The translations under genes and the position numbers were made by a program. Source: Hyphomicrobiales bacterium (lineage in GTDB: Bacteria; Pseudomonadota; Alphaproteobacteria; Rhizobiales; Rhizobiaceae). Taken from it: a stretch of 64,000 bases of DNA. The notes under the pieces were generated by a model. It was given only the letters and a program-made list of their open reading frames with translations, made no database searches and was not told the origin of the DNA. Shown here piece by piece: positions 17,809 through 26,823 of this stretch (position 1 is the stretch's first letter; every line of letters begins with the position of its first letter). The stretch covers positions 62,001 to 126,000 of the forward strand of contig UCKS01000056.1 in the NCBI GenBank assembly GCA_900473045.1, given 5' to 3'.

Positions 17809-20800
17809 TCACTTTGTCGCGAGCTCCACAAGACTGCTGTCCAGCATCGCCTGCGGCAGGGTAAGAACGGTGGGACCCCCGGTATAGATCAGCGCACAGT
17901 GGATAACGTGATCCGGGTAAAGCGGTTGCAGCAGGGCGCGGTAAATGGCGAGCTGCGCCCGGTAGACAAAGGGAACTGCTTCGGCAGATGCAGGGATTTC
18001 ACGGTTGGTCTTGAAATCGGCGATGGTGACGGTGTTTCCCGATACGGCCAGCCGATCGATCCGACCCGACACCGCAAAATCCCTGCTACCAAGCTTGAGC
18101 GTGCCCATAACGGACACTTCGGCACGGCTGCCTTCGGAAAACAGCGCGGTCAGTTCGGGATGCTCGATCACCCTCAGCACCGATTCAGTCAATGCCTGCC
18201 GTTGCGGGACGGACCAGCGCGGAACGGAGCGAAGCAGGTAACGTTCGGCTGCCGCCCGTCGTTCTTCGGGTGCTATTGATGGCAGCACTTGCAGGAACCG
18301 GTGCAGGATGGCGCCGCGCAGCAAGGACGTGTCCGCGCCAGGCTTTTGTGAAAACAGGGCAGAGCCCATGATGGAGCCGCTCTCCTCCTCATCGATCACG
18401 GCACCGGCGCCGGAAGGGCTCAATGGCCGGGGCAGATGCTTCTGCGGCGGCAACGGTTGCAGCAGCGCGGGAGGCAGACCCATGCGTTGCGCTTCCGCCG
18501 CCGCCTCGCTCCGTTCCTGCGTCTGCAGATCGCGGCCGGACGCGGAAACCTGCCAACGATAGCCGGTCCATTCCTGGTCGCCGGCTGAAAACGTCATCGG
18601 CGTACTGCGGCCGCGCTCATCGGCAGACAGGCTGGTGGTGACCATCGCATGCCAGCTTTCCGGATTGCCGCGCTTGCCCTGATAGCCGCAGACGATCAGC
18701 CGGTCGGCGGCGCGCGTCATGCCGACATAGAGCAGCCGGCGGTATTCCTCCTCGGCGGCCGTTTTCAGCCGGTCCGTATCCGTATCGACCAGGATGGTGG
18801 ATGCAGCGCCAGGCGGACGCCAGACGGGCAACGGCATGGCGCCTTGCCGGTCGTCCTGCTTGATCATCCTGAGGCCGGAGACGTGCTGCGAATTGAAGGC
18901 CTTGCCGCCGCCATCGACCAGGAAGACCACCGGCGCTTCCAGGCCCTTGGCGGCGTGGACCGTCATGATGCGGACTTCGTTGCGCTCCTTGTCCTGTTCG
19001 CGCTTGACCGTTGGCGCTTCCATCTCCAGGCCGGAAGTGAAAGCCTGCAGGCCGGGGAGGCCGTTCTTTTCGTGATCGAGCGCAAAGGTCAGGAATTCGT
19101 CGAGGATATCGCTGACCTCGGTCCCGAGCCGTCCGAGATAGGCCGCGCGTCCGCCGTCCTGGCCAAGAATCTGCGCATAAAAATCGTGCACGGGCAGGGT
19201 GCGCGACAGCGACCTGTAACGCTGCAGCTTCTGCAAGGCAGGGTAATACCGGCTCGTCTCCTCAGCACCGAAATCCAGAAGGTTTTTCCAGACACTGACG
19301 GACGATGGCCTGCCCACCGCCAATGCGGCGATATCGTCTTCGCCAAGGTTGAACAGCGGGCTCTTCAACACCGCAGCCAGCGACAGGTCGTCCTGTGGCA
19401 GAAGAACGAAACGGCCAAGCGCCATCAGGTCCTGCACGGCGATATGGTTGGTCAGCACCAGCCGGTCGGCGCCGGCGACGGGAATGTTCTGCCGGGTCTT
19501 CAGGGCCCGCGTCAGGGCGTTGACGAAGGCATCGCGCTTGCGCACGAGAACGATGATATCGCCCGGCTGCATCGGCCGCTTGACGCCTTTCTCGATCACC
19601 GTTTCCCGGCCGATCCATTCGGCGAGGATAGAGGCGATGCGCTGCGCGAGGATATTGGCGGGTGCATCCTCCGGCGTCGCGTCGAACGCGGCGGTCCAGT
19701 CGTCCTCCTGAATGCTGTCGGCTGGTGCAATTGCATCCCAGACCTCGACCAGCCCCGGATGGCCGATGCGGTTGGACGCGTGCACGACGGCATCATTGCG
19801 GGCGCTGAGGCCGCGGGCATGGACCGGGTTTTCAAACACGGTATCGACGGCGGATAGCACATCTTCGGTGGAGCGGAAGGAGAGTTGCAGCCGGATCGGG
19901 CTGAAGGTCTTGCCGCCATCGCGAACCCGCCGTTCGGTCTCGATGCTCTCGTTGGAAAAGCGCTCGGGCCGGGCGCCCTGGAAGGAATAGATCGACTGTT
20001 TCTCGTCGCCGACGGCAAACATCGTCCGGTTGCCGCCACGCGCCGTTTCGCCGGAAAAGAAATCCTCGGCCAGCGACTGGATGATCGTCCATTGAACCGG
20101 GCTGGTATCCTGCGCCTCGTCGACAAGGATATGGTCGATGCCCTGGTCGAGCTTGTAGTGGATCCAGCGGCTGACATCGCCACGCGATAGAAGCGTCGCC
20201 GTGCGGTTGATCAGGTCATCGAAATCCAGCTGGCTGCGGCTTTTCTTGATGTCCTCGTAGTCGTTGTTCAGCCGGTCGGCGAGCACCAGTGCGGCCTTGG
20301 TCGCCTCGAACATCGCAATCAGGTTGAGACGATCGGTGGCAGCGATGATGTGATCGCGGGCAGCGTTGACAAGGTCCTCCAGATCCGGCGCCTTGTCGCG
20401 CATTCCTTTGGACAGGAAAGCGGAATCGGCTTTAGGCTTGCCGGCCTGGGTAAAGAACAGTCCATTCAGCGCATTGTAGCGTTGCAGCGGATCGGCGAGC
20501 TTGGCAACGGCACGCAGGCCATCGGCAAACTCCGTAACCTTGGCGCCACCGGCCGAAAGCGCCATGTCGATATAGCGTTCGAGCGCCGCTCCGTTCAAAC
20601 CTTTCAGAGGCCAGAATCCGGCTAATGCCGTCTGCGTCGTCTCGTCGGAGCTGAGACCCAAAGCCAGTCGAAGGGCTGGATCGATACCCCCTTTGTTGGC
20701 GGCCTCATCGAGAAACACCTGGATCGGCGTGCGTTGCGCAACGATCGCCGAGAGCAGTTTTTCAAGCCCGGTATCGTCAGCAAGATCGAGCACCGTCGCA

Positions 20801-21384
20801 AACGCCTCGGTCAGTTCGCGGTCATCTTCGCTTGCCGTGGCTGTCAGCAATGCCCGCCGGGCATCGGCCAGAAGCGTGGCGGAGGCACGATCGTCCAGCA
20901 CCGAGAAATGGCCAGCAACATTGGCTTCCAGCGGAAATTGGTGCAGCAGCGCCTCGCAGAAGGCGTGGATGGTCTGGATTTTCAGTCCACCGGGTGTCTC
21001 CAGTGCGCGCGCAAACAGGCGGCGAGCCTCCTGGCGTTTCAGCAGATCCGGCCGTTCACCCTCGATCGCTGCGATCCGGTTATCCAGGGCATCATCATCC
21101 AGCGTTACCCATTCGGCCAGCCGCTCGAACACGCGGTTGGACATTTCCGACGCCGCCGCCTTGGTATAGGTGAGGCAGAGGATGGCCGACGGCCGGCAGC
21201 CGGACAGCAGAAGACGGATAACGCGCTGTGTCAGCACATGCGTCTTGCCGGAGCCGGCATTGGCGGAAACCCAGGCGGAGCGGGCGGGGTCGGAGGCGAG
21301 CGCCTGCTTGGCCGAGGTCCAGTCCAGCCAGGCTTGCGGCGTCGGCTCGAGCGGGCCGAAATCGTCATCCTTCATTGCTGTCAT
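17809..21384 (-). CDS. addA: AddA subunit of the AddAB double-strand break repair helicase-nuclease
   Basis: The protein is about 1191 residues. It has UvrD/PcrA-like helicase motifs from Walker A ANAGSGKT (41-48) through HILVDEAQDTSP, AVGDEKQSIYSFQGA and LLYVGMTRA. A C-terminal RecB-type nuclease domain has the PD-(D/E)XK core IADFKTNRE near residue 1123. AddAB resects double-strand ends to load RecA and replaces RecBCD in alphaproteobacteria. The start at 21384 is preceded by GGAAGGCGAGG and overlaps the end of addB by 20 bp; an ATG at 21375 is the alternative. The overlap implies translational coupling with addB. Confidence 0.95.
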   Translation of the reverse strand: MTAMKDDDFGPLEPTPQAWLDWTSAKQALASDPARSAWVSANAGSGKTHVLTQRVIRLLLSGCRPSAILCLTYTKAAASEMSNRVFERLAEWVTLDDDALDNRIAAIEGERPDLLKRQEARRLFARALETPGGLKIQTIHAFCEALLHQFPLEANVAGHFSVLDDRASATLLADARRALLTATASEDDRELTEAFATVLDLADDTGLEKLLSAIVAQRTPIQVFLDEAANKGGIDPALRLALGLSSDETTQTALAGFWPLKGLNGAALERYIDMALSAGGAKVTEFADGLRAVAKLADPLQRYNALNGLFFTQAGKPKADSAFLSKGMRDKAPDLEDLVNAARDHIIAATDRLNLIAMFEATKAALVLADRLNNDYEDIKKSRSQLDFDDLINRTATLLSRGDVSRWIHYKLDQGIDHILVDEAQDTSPVQWTIIQSLAEDFFSGETARGGNRTMFAVGDEKQSIYSFQGARPERFSNESIETERRVRDGGKTFSPIRLQLSFRSTEDVLSAVDTVFENPVHARGLSARNDAVVHASNRIGHPGLVEVWDAIAPADSIQEDDWTAAFDATPEDAPANILAQRIASILAEWIGRETVIEKGVKRPMQPGDIIVLVRKRDAFVNALTRALKTRQNIPVAGADRLVLTNHIAVQDLMALGRFVLLPQDDLSLAAVLKSPLFNLGEDDIAALAVGRPSSVSVWKNLLDFGAEETSRYYPALQKLQRYRSLSRTLPVHDFYAQILGQDGGRAAYLGRLGTEVSDILDEFLTFALDHEKNGLPGLQAFTSGLEMEAPTVKREQDKERNEVRIMTVHAAKGLEAPVVFLVDGGGKAFNSQHVSGLRMIKQDDRQGAMPLPVWRPPGAASTILVDTDTDRLKTAAEEEYRRLLYVGMTRAADRLIVCGYQGKRGNPESWHAMVTTSLSADERGRSTPMTFSAGDQEWTGYRWQVSASGRDLQTQERSEAAAEAQRMGLPPALLQPLPPQKHLPRPLSPSGAGAVIDEEESGSIMGSALFSQKPGADTSLLRGAILHRFLQVLPSIAPEERRAAAERYLLRSVPRWSVPQRQALTESVLRVIEHPELTALFSEGSRAEVSVMGTLKLGSRDFAVSGRIDRLAVSGNTVTIADFKTNREIPASAEAVPFVYRAQLAIYRALLQPLYPDHVIHCALIYTGGPTVLTLPQAMLDSSLVELATK

Positions 21385-24300
21385 CCTCGCCTTCCGCCGT
21401 CGCCCATTCGGCAACCCGGGCCAGATGGTCATATTCGCCGCCGTAATCGCGTTCCTTCTGCACGATCAGCCGCGAGGCAAAGCCGTATTTGCCGCTCATC
21501 AGCGCCGCAAGCAGCCCGGTCAGTTCCTTCAGCGAATCCTCGGCCAGTTGCTCGGCTGACTTGGTCTCTACATTGGCGCGCGCCTTGGCGTGTTCGTTGT
21601 TGACTTCCTGCACGGCAAACCGTTCGCCGGGCTTCAGGCGGACATAGAGCAGCGATTGTGGGTGCTTCGCCCCGGTCTTCTGGAAGGCGCCGGCCTTCAG
21701 CGCTGCGGCTTCCAGTGCCAGCTGCGGATCGAGCAGAGCGCGGGCCTCGTTGATCGAGGGGTTTGATCCCGTTTTGTAGTCGACGATCACGGCGCTGCCA
21801 TCGCCGAGAATGTCGATGCGGTCGGCAATGCCGGTCAGCTTGATGCCGGACACGCCAAGCTCCATCGAGGCGTAGAGCTCGGTGAAACTCTTGCGGACAT
21901 CGCCCTGGCGGGTGATTTCCCAGTCGATAAAAGCCTTGCCGACAGCAGCAAAGCGCGGCCGCCAGACGATATCGATATGGGCGGGCAGGGCCTGTTCATC
22001 GAAGGCCTCATTGAGAATCCGACTCATTTCTGTCTGTGCTTCCGGCGATGCCGCATCCAGCTTGGCGCGCACGAAACGTTCGACGATCTTGTGATAAAGC
22101 GTGCCGCGTTCGGCAGCACCGGGATCACGGTTGAAGGGATCGATCGGCTGCAGGCGCAGGATGCGCCGCGCATAGACGGCATAGGGATCGCGCCGTAGCC
22201 GGCTCACTTCGCTGAAGGAATAGCTGCGCGGCTGGTGCTCCGCCAATGGTTTCGGTTCCGGCCGTTTGGCCAGTGGCTGGGTGACACCCTGATCCAGCAT
22301 GCCAGCCCATTGCTGATAATCCCGTCCGTTGTCGCGCAGCGTTGCCGCAAACGGCTTGCCACCGACCGCGAGCAGCCGCTGCAGCCAGCGTGAGGCGACG
22401 GTCGGCGTTGCGCCCTTGCGCATGGCGCGGGTCAGGATGAGTTTGCGCGTGCCGCAGGCCATCTGGAAATCGTGGGCGAGCTGGCCGATCCGCCGCTCTG
22501 GCGGCTCAAGTCCCATTGTGGTCTTCATCGTTCGCGACAGGAACGGATCATTGGCGGTCTGGCCGGGCCAGGTTCCCTCGTTCAGACCGCCGAGAACCAC
22601 CAAATCGACGCTTTGAAGACGGGATTCGAGCGCGCCGAAAATGAACACGCGCGGATGGCGCATCGAACGCGGCTTGATCGATTCACTCGCCGACAAGGCC
22701 TCGACGATATCGCTCCATTGCGGCCCGTCCGCCGTCAGCTGGCCTTCGGTATCGATGACGGAGCGCAACTGCGTCGCCAATGCTTCGCCGGCTTCACCCG
22801 ACCACAGCCCGGCAAGGCTGCCATGCTCATCAACGGCGACCGCTTCCAGCGCGGCTCCGGTCTTCTCGGCCCATTGCGAGAGCGGCAAGGCTGCGGTCAG
22901 CCCCCGGCCGCTTCGGTGGTGGCGCACCAGCGTGCCCGCCAGAGGCTCGGCCGCCGCAGCAATCCGCCGGGCAAGATCGCGGGCCTGCGCGATGGTCTCG
23001 TCGTCGATCTGGCCGCGCCGTTCCGGCAGATGCTTCTTGCCGATTTCGTGCTGCAGCGTCTGGTCGAGAAGGATTTCAAGCTCGGAAATATCGGCGCTGC
23101 CGGTGCCGCCGCGCAGAGCCATCAGCTCCAGCGTCGTTGCGGCGATATTCATTGCCTCGGCAGAGAGGCCGAAGCGCGCGAGCGGATGTTTCAGCAGCGC
23201 CACGATGGAGATGGGATCGCCCGGCCGCAGCGCCGATTTGAGCAGCAACCTCACCAGGCTGCCGGGTCCGGTAGACGAGAGCGGCGTACCGGCGGAATCA
23301 TCGGCTTCGATGCCGAAGCGCATGAGTTCTGCGGCGACCCGGCGGGCAAGGTCGCGATCAGGCGTAATGAGAGCCGCCTGACTTTCCTCATTGCCGTGCA
23401 GCGCAAGGCGCAGCGCAATGGCAATGGCTGTTGCCTCCTCGCGCTCATTGGCGGTTTCGATCAGGGCCGCGTCGGCAAAGGCGCCTGTCAGCCGGGCGGG
23501 ATCGATATCGCCGCGCAATGCCGTCCAGCTGCTGGTCGCCTGGACCGGCAGAAGGGCATGGGAGATCAGCTCTGCCCGGTAATCGAGATCGGGCTCCGGA
23601 GCGCCGAGCACCGCAACGTCCTGCCGGGAAACATCCATGCGTTTCAGCAAACGGAAGAACCCGTATTGCGGATGGCTGCGGCTTGCCGGATCTGGTTTGC
23701 CGCTCAGCGTTCCGGTTTCCGGCGCGATCATCATCCACTCGGTGTCGCTCATCGTCTGGTCGAGGCCCGGAAGGACGATGGTGCCGTTGGGCAGCTTCTG
23801 CACGGCGGCAATCAGCTTGGCGGTGGCCGGGATCGAGCCGGTCGAGCCGGCAATGATGATCGGGCCGGTCACCTTGCCGCTGGCAATGCGCTGGGCCTCG
23901 GCTTCCAGAATGGCGTTGCGATGGCGCGCGGGAGAGGATTGTTTCAGCTCCTCCAGCCGTGCGGGCCAGTAGGTGCTGGCAATTTTCAGGAAGGCCAGCG
24001 TCAATTGCCACCAGAGGGCATGGTCGGCGTCATCGAGCTTGTCGAGCGCGTCCCAGTCCAGTTCCTCCGTTTCCATCGCGTCGATGATGTCGGAAAGATT
24101 GCGCGCCAGCCAGATGGCATCGGCGGGGCTGGCCGGAGCGATCAGCGGGCTTTCCGCGTGCACGTCGAGCACAGCCTTCGGCAGCTGGTTTCGCCAGGCC
24201 AGGATAAGGCAGCCAAGCTCGATCAGCCGGGCGATGTTGGGCAAAGGCGGTGCGAGATCAAGGATCGCCGGGATTTCGGCGTCGAAGAAGCCGCTGTCGT

Positions 24301-24556
24301 CATCGGTTTCACCCAGTGCCCGGATCATCGGCAGGATCGCCGAACGGCCGCCAAGGCAATCGACCAGCTCCGAGCGCAGCACGCGGGCCGAGCGCCGGGT
24401 CGGCACGAAAATGGTCACGCCGGCAAGCGACAGCGGGTCGGCAGTGTCGTAGCGGAAACCTGGAACCAGTTCGCCGGAGCACAGCTTCTCCACCAGCGTC
24501 TTCAGGAAGGGAAGGCCGGGTGGAATGGTGAAGACGTTGGAGACGGGGTCCGTCAC
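21365..24556 (-). CDS. addB: AddB subunit of the AddAB double-strand break repair complex
   Basis: The protein is about 1063 residues, starting at GTG 24556. The N-terminus is the AddB-like inactivated helicase fold (VFTIPPGLPFLKTLVEKL, then VTIFVPTRRSARVLRSEL). The C-terminal nuclease domain has IVDYKTGSNPS near residue 926, so both AddA and AddB carry nuclease motifs. The start is the GTG one base after the stop of the upstream nucleotidyltransferase, with AGGAG about eleven bases upstream; no ATG fits the frame there. It acts with AddA at broken DNA ends. Confidence 0.95.
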   Translation of the reverse strand: MTDPVSNVFTIPPGLPFLKTLVEKLCSGELVPGFRYDTADPLSLAGVTIFVPTRRSARVLRSELVDCLGGRSAILPMIRALGETDDDSGFFDAEIPAILDLAPPLPNIARLIELGCLILAWRNQLPKAVLDVHAESPLIAPASPADAIWLARNLSDIIDAMETEELDWDALDKLDDADHALWWQLTLAFLKIASTYWPARLEELKQSSPARHRNAILEAEAQRIASGKVTGPIIIAGSTGSIPATAKLIAAVQKLPNGTIVLPGLDQTMSDTEWMMIAPETGTLSGKPDPASRSHPQYGFFRLLKRMDVSRQDVAVLGAPEPDLDYRAELISHALLPVQATSSWTALRGDIDPARLTGAFADAALIETANEREEATAIAIALRLALHGNEESQAALITPDRDLARRVAAELMRFGIEADDSAGTPLSSTGPGSLVRLLLKSALRPGDPISIVALLKHPLARFGLSAEAMNIAATTLELMALRGGTGSADISELEILLDQTLQHEIGKKHLPERRGQIDDETIAQARDLARRIAAAAEPLAGTLVRHHRSGRGLTAALPLSQWAEKTGAALEAVAVDEHGSLAGLWSGEAGEALATQLRSVIDTEGQLTADGPQWSDIVEALSASESIKPRSMRHPRVFIFGALESRLQSVDLVVLGGLNEGTWPGQTANDPFLSRTMKTTMGLEPPERRIGQLAHDFQMACGTRKLILTRAMRKGATPTVASRWLQRLLAVGGKPFAATLRDNGRDYQQWAGMLDQGVTQPLAKRPEPKPLAEHQPRSYSFSEVSRLRRDPYAVYARRILRLQPIDPFNRDPGAAERGTLYHKIVERFVRAKLDAASPEAQTEMSRILNEAFDEQALPAHIDIVWRPRFAAVGKAFIDWEITRQGDVRKSFTELYASMELGVSGIKLTGIADRIDILGDGSAVIVDYKTGSNPSINEARALLDPQLALEAAALKAGAFQKTGAKHPQSLLYVRLKPGERFAVQEVNNEHAKARANVETKSAEQLAEDSLKELTGLLAALMSGKYGFASRLIVQKERDYGGEYDHLARVAEWATAEGEDDSNEG

Positions 24557-24557
24557 G

Positions 24558-25295
24558 TCATCCGGCTCCTGTTGCAAACTGCTGTATGGCGCTTTCCGCC
24601 TGCCCAATCGCTTCCGGCGTCCCGACCGTCAGCCAGTGACCGTCGAGAACAATGCCGAAAAGCCTGTTTTTTGCGATTGCCCGGTCGAAATAGATGTTGA
24701 GGTTGAAGGCATCATCCGGCGCATCGGCGAAAAGACGGCTGTGGAGGGCGATCGCGCCGGCATAGACGACGGGATTGTCCATGCCGTCCCTGTAGCGCGA
24801 CAGCCGTCCTTGCGGATCGAGCGAAAAATCCAGCTTACCGTTGTGTCCGGTCGTATCTTCGTTGCGCACGCAGAGCAGCGCCATATCCATGGTTTCAGGG
24901 TCGAAGAAGGATGCGAGACGTTCGAGATTAGAAGGTGCCCCCGGTTTTTCTCCTACCCAGAACAGGTCCGCATTCATCACCAGAACCGAACCCTCCGGTA
25001 GCAACTTCAACCCCTTGACCAGACCGCCGCCGGAATTCATCAGGGCCGCCCGCTCGTCGGAAATCACGATGCTTGGCCGGCTTCGCTCAGCCAGTTGCGC
25101 TTCCATCTGGTCGGCGAAATGATGAACGTTGACCACAGCCGTCGTCACGCCTGCAGCCTCCAAGAGATCGAGTATATAGTCGATCATCGGTTTTCCCGCG
25201 ATCGGGACCAGCGGCTTCGGCATGGTGTCGGTGATGGGACGCAGACGGGTTCCAAGCCCCGCCGCAAGCACCATGGCGTTTTCGATGATGGACAT
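24558..25295 (-). CDS. murU: Nucleotidyltransferase, MurU-like (N-acetylmuramate-1-phosphate uridylyltransferase)
   Basis: The 245-residue protein has the sugar nucleotidyltransferase fold. The nucleotide loop is LAAGLGTRLRPITDTMPKPL (residues 10-29), with metal-site residues around VLVMNADLFW. In Pseudomonas, MurU makes UDP-MurNAc from MurNAc-1-phosphate produced by AmgK, bypassing de novo synthesis and fosfomycin. The gene lies 40 bp after a gene whose second half is an AmgK-like kinase, the same AmgK-MurU pairing, so cell-wall recycling is the best reading. A mannose- or glucose-1-phosphate nucleotidyltransferase cannot be excluded by sequence alone. Confidence 0.8.
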   Translation of the reverse strand: MSIIENAMVLAAGLGTRLRPITDTMPKPLVPIAGKPMIDYILDLLEAAGVTTAVVNVHHFADQMEAQLAERSRPSIVISDERAALMNSGGGLVKGLKLLPEGSVLVMNADLFWVGEKPGAPSNLERLASFFDPETMDMALLCVRNEDTTGHNGKLDFSLDPQGRLSRYRDGMDNPVVYAGAIALHSRLFADAPDDAFNLNIYFDRAIAKNRLFGIVLDGHWLTVGTPEAIGQAESAIQQFATGAG

Positions 25296-25335
25296 GGCAG
25301 CACGGATCCACTGAAGCTTCGGCCGCTGATTCGGC

Positions 25336-26823
25336 CTAAAGGATTCCAGCCTTTATGCACCAATCGCGCAAGGGCGCGAGCGCTTCGTGTTGAAGCGCCA
25401 CCTCGAGATAGGAAAATGTCCGCGGCATGTGCTTCATGTAGAAGGGCTTGCCGTCGCGCTGCATCAGCCGCACCCAGATGCCAACGAGCTTGCAATTGCG
25501 CTGTGCCGACATCAGGTGCCAGTCGCGCCGGAATGTCGTCTCGTCGAACGGGCCGAGAGCGTGGCGTTCCGCGCAATAGAGCGACAGCATCGCGTCGCGC
25601 AGGTCCGGTTCAATCGTGACGCGGGCATCCTGCGTCATCGAGGCGACGTCATAGGCCGTCGGGCCAATCATTGAATCCTGAAAATCGATGATGCCGATGC
25701 GGTCGAAGCCAGATTGGTCCTCGCGCCAGATGATGTTCGGCGAATGGAAGTCCCGCAGCAGAAGTTTCTGTTCCGATGAAGCCATAAGATCGATCAGTTG
25801 GTCCCAGACGGCGAAATAGCCGATGCGCTCGGCATCGGAAGCCTTTTCGCCACGCTTCCAGGGCAGATACCAGTCGATCAGCAGGCTGGTCTCGATCTTC
25901 ATCGCCGTACGGTCGAAATCGGGGATATGGTGGGTGATGGACCCGAGCGAAATATCCTGCGTCACGGGCTGCGCATGCAGATGGGCAAGGACACGGACGC
26001 TTTCCAGGTAACGCTCCGTGATCGGCAGTCCGTCTGCGTCGAGAATGCCGTCACTGCCGAGGTCTTCGATCAACAGAATGCCGGCATCGAGATCGCTCTC
26101 ATAGACATTCGGCGCGCAAAATCCCTTTTCCCTGATGTCGCGGGCGATGGCGACGAAGGGGATGACGTCTTCGGCCAAATGCGCCAGCTGCTGATAATAT
26201 TTTCCGTCCTGAAGGATAGGGCCGGGCTTGTGACGGGCGGAATCCATAAGGATCAAAGCCTGTTCTCCGGCCACGACAATGCGTTCATAGGCGCGCGCGG
26301 AAGCATCGCCGCTCAGATGGCGGCGTTTGGCTTGGCCATACCCGCGTTGCTGCAGGAAGGTGCGGATGGCAAGACTGCGCTCGATTCGCGCAAGGGCGGC
26401 AGTTTCACCACTGATCGTGACCAGGCGTCCGTCGCCAAGATGCGAAAACGTCGCGGTCAGCCGGGATTTCGGCAGCGCCGCCAACGCATTTTCCGGCCAT
26501 TCCACCAGGCAGATGCCCTCGGACAGCGCCTCGTCGAAACCCAGTTCATCAAGCTCCGATACGTCGGCCAACCGGTAGAGGTCGAAATGCGCAACGGGAA
26601 TGCGCAGCTCGTAGCTTTGCACCAGCGTGAAGGTGGGGCTTGGAACCTCAAGCGCCTCGTCGTCGGCCATGGCCCGCAGAAAGGCCCGCGCCAGTGTCGA
26701 TTTGCCGGCGCCAAGATCGCCCGATAGCGCAAGGCAATCACCGGCTTTCAAGGCCAGCGCCAGATCTTCGCCGAGCTTGATGGTGGCTGCCTCGTCCTTG
26801 AGGGTGAGCTCGATCACCTGCAT
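25336..26823 (-). CDS. tsaE: TsaE-AmgK fusion: tRNA t6A ATPase joined to an amino-sugar kinase
   Basis: The 495-residue protein has two unrelated halves. Residues 1-150 are TsaE, with P-loop GDLGAGKS (35-42) and the PSPTFTLVQSYE and HFDLYRL motifs; TsaE is the ATPase needed for the t6A37 tRNA modification made by TsaB/TsaD. Residues about 160-495 form an aminoglycoside-phosphotransferase-like kinase with LLLRDFHSPN (catalytic Asp) and IDFQDSMIGPTAYD (Mg site), like AmgK, the anomeric MurNAc/GlcNAc kinase. A MurU-like gene follows directly. The ATG overlaps the divL stop by one base (TAATG). The same fusion is known in related rhizobia, so it is unlikely to be an assembly error. Confidence 0.88.
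   Translation of the reverse strand: MQVIELTLKDEAATIKLGEDLALALKAGDCLALSGDLGAGKSTLARAFLRAMADDEALEVPSPTFTLVQSYELRIPVAHFDLYRLADVSELDELGFDEALSEGICLVEWPENALAALPKSRLTATFSHLGDGRLVTISGETAALARIERSLAIRTFLQQRGYGQAKRRHLSGDASARAYERIVVAGEQALILMDSARHKPGPILQDGKYYQQLAHLAEDVIPFVAIARDIREKGFCAPNVYESDLDAGILLIEDLGSDGILDADGLPITERYLESVRVLAHLHAQPVTQDISLGSITHHIPDFDRTAMKIETSLLIDWYLPWKRGEKASDAERIGYFAVWDQLIDLMASSEQKLLLRDFHSPNIIWREDQSGFDRIGIIDFQDSMIGPTAYDVASMTQDARVTIEPDLRDAMLSLYCAERHALGPFDETTFRRDWHLMSAQRNCKLVGIWVRLMQRDGKPFYMKHMPRTFSYLEVALQHEALAPLRDWCIKAGIL

Noticed and set aside
22472-24700. Long plus-strand open frame (about 740 codons) antisense to addB
   Set aside because: No recognisable domain or ribosome site; the AddB frame on the other strand is full-length with conserved motifs.
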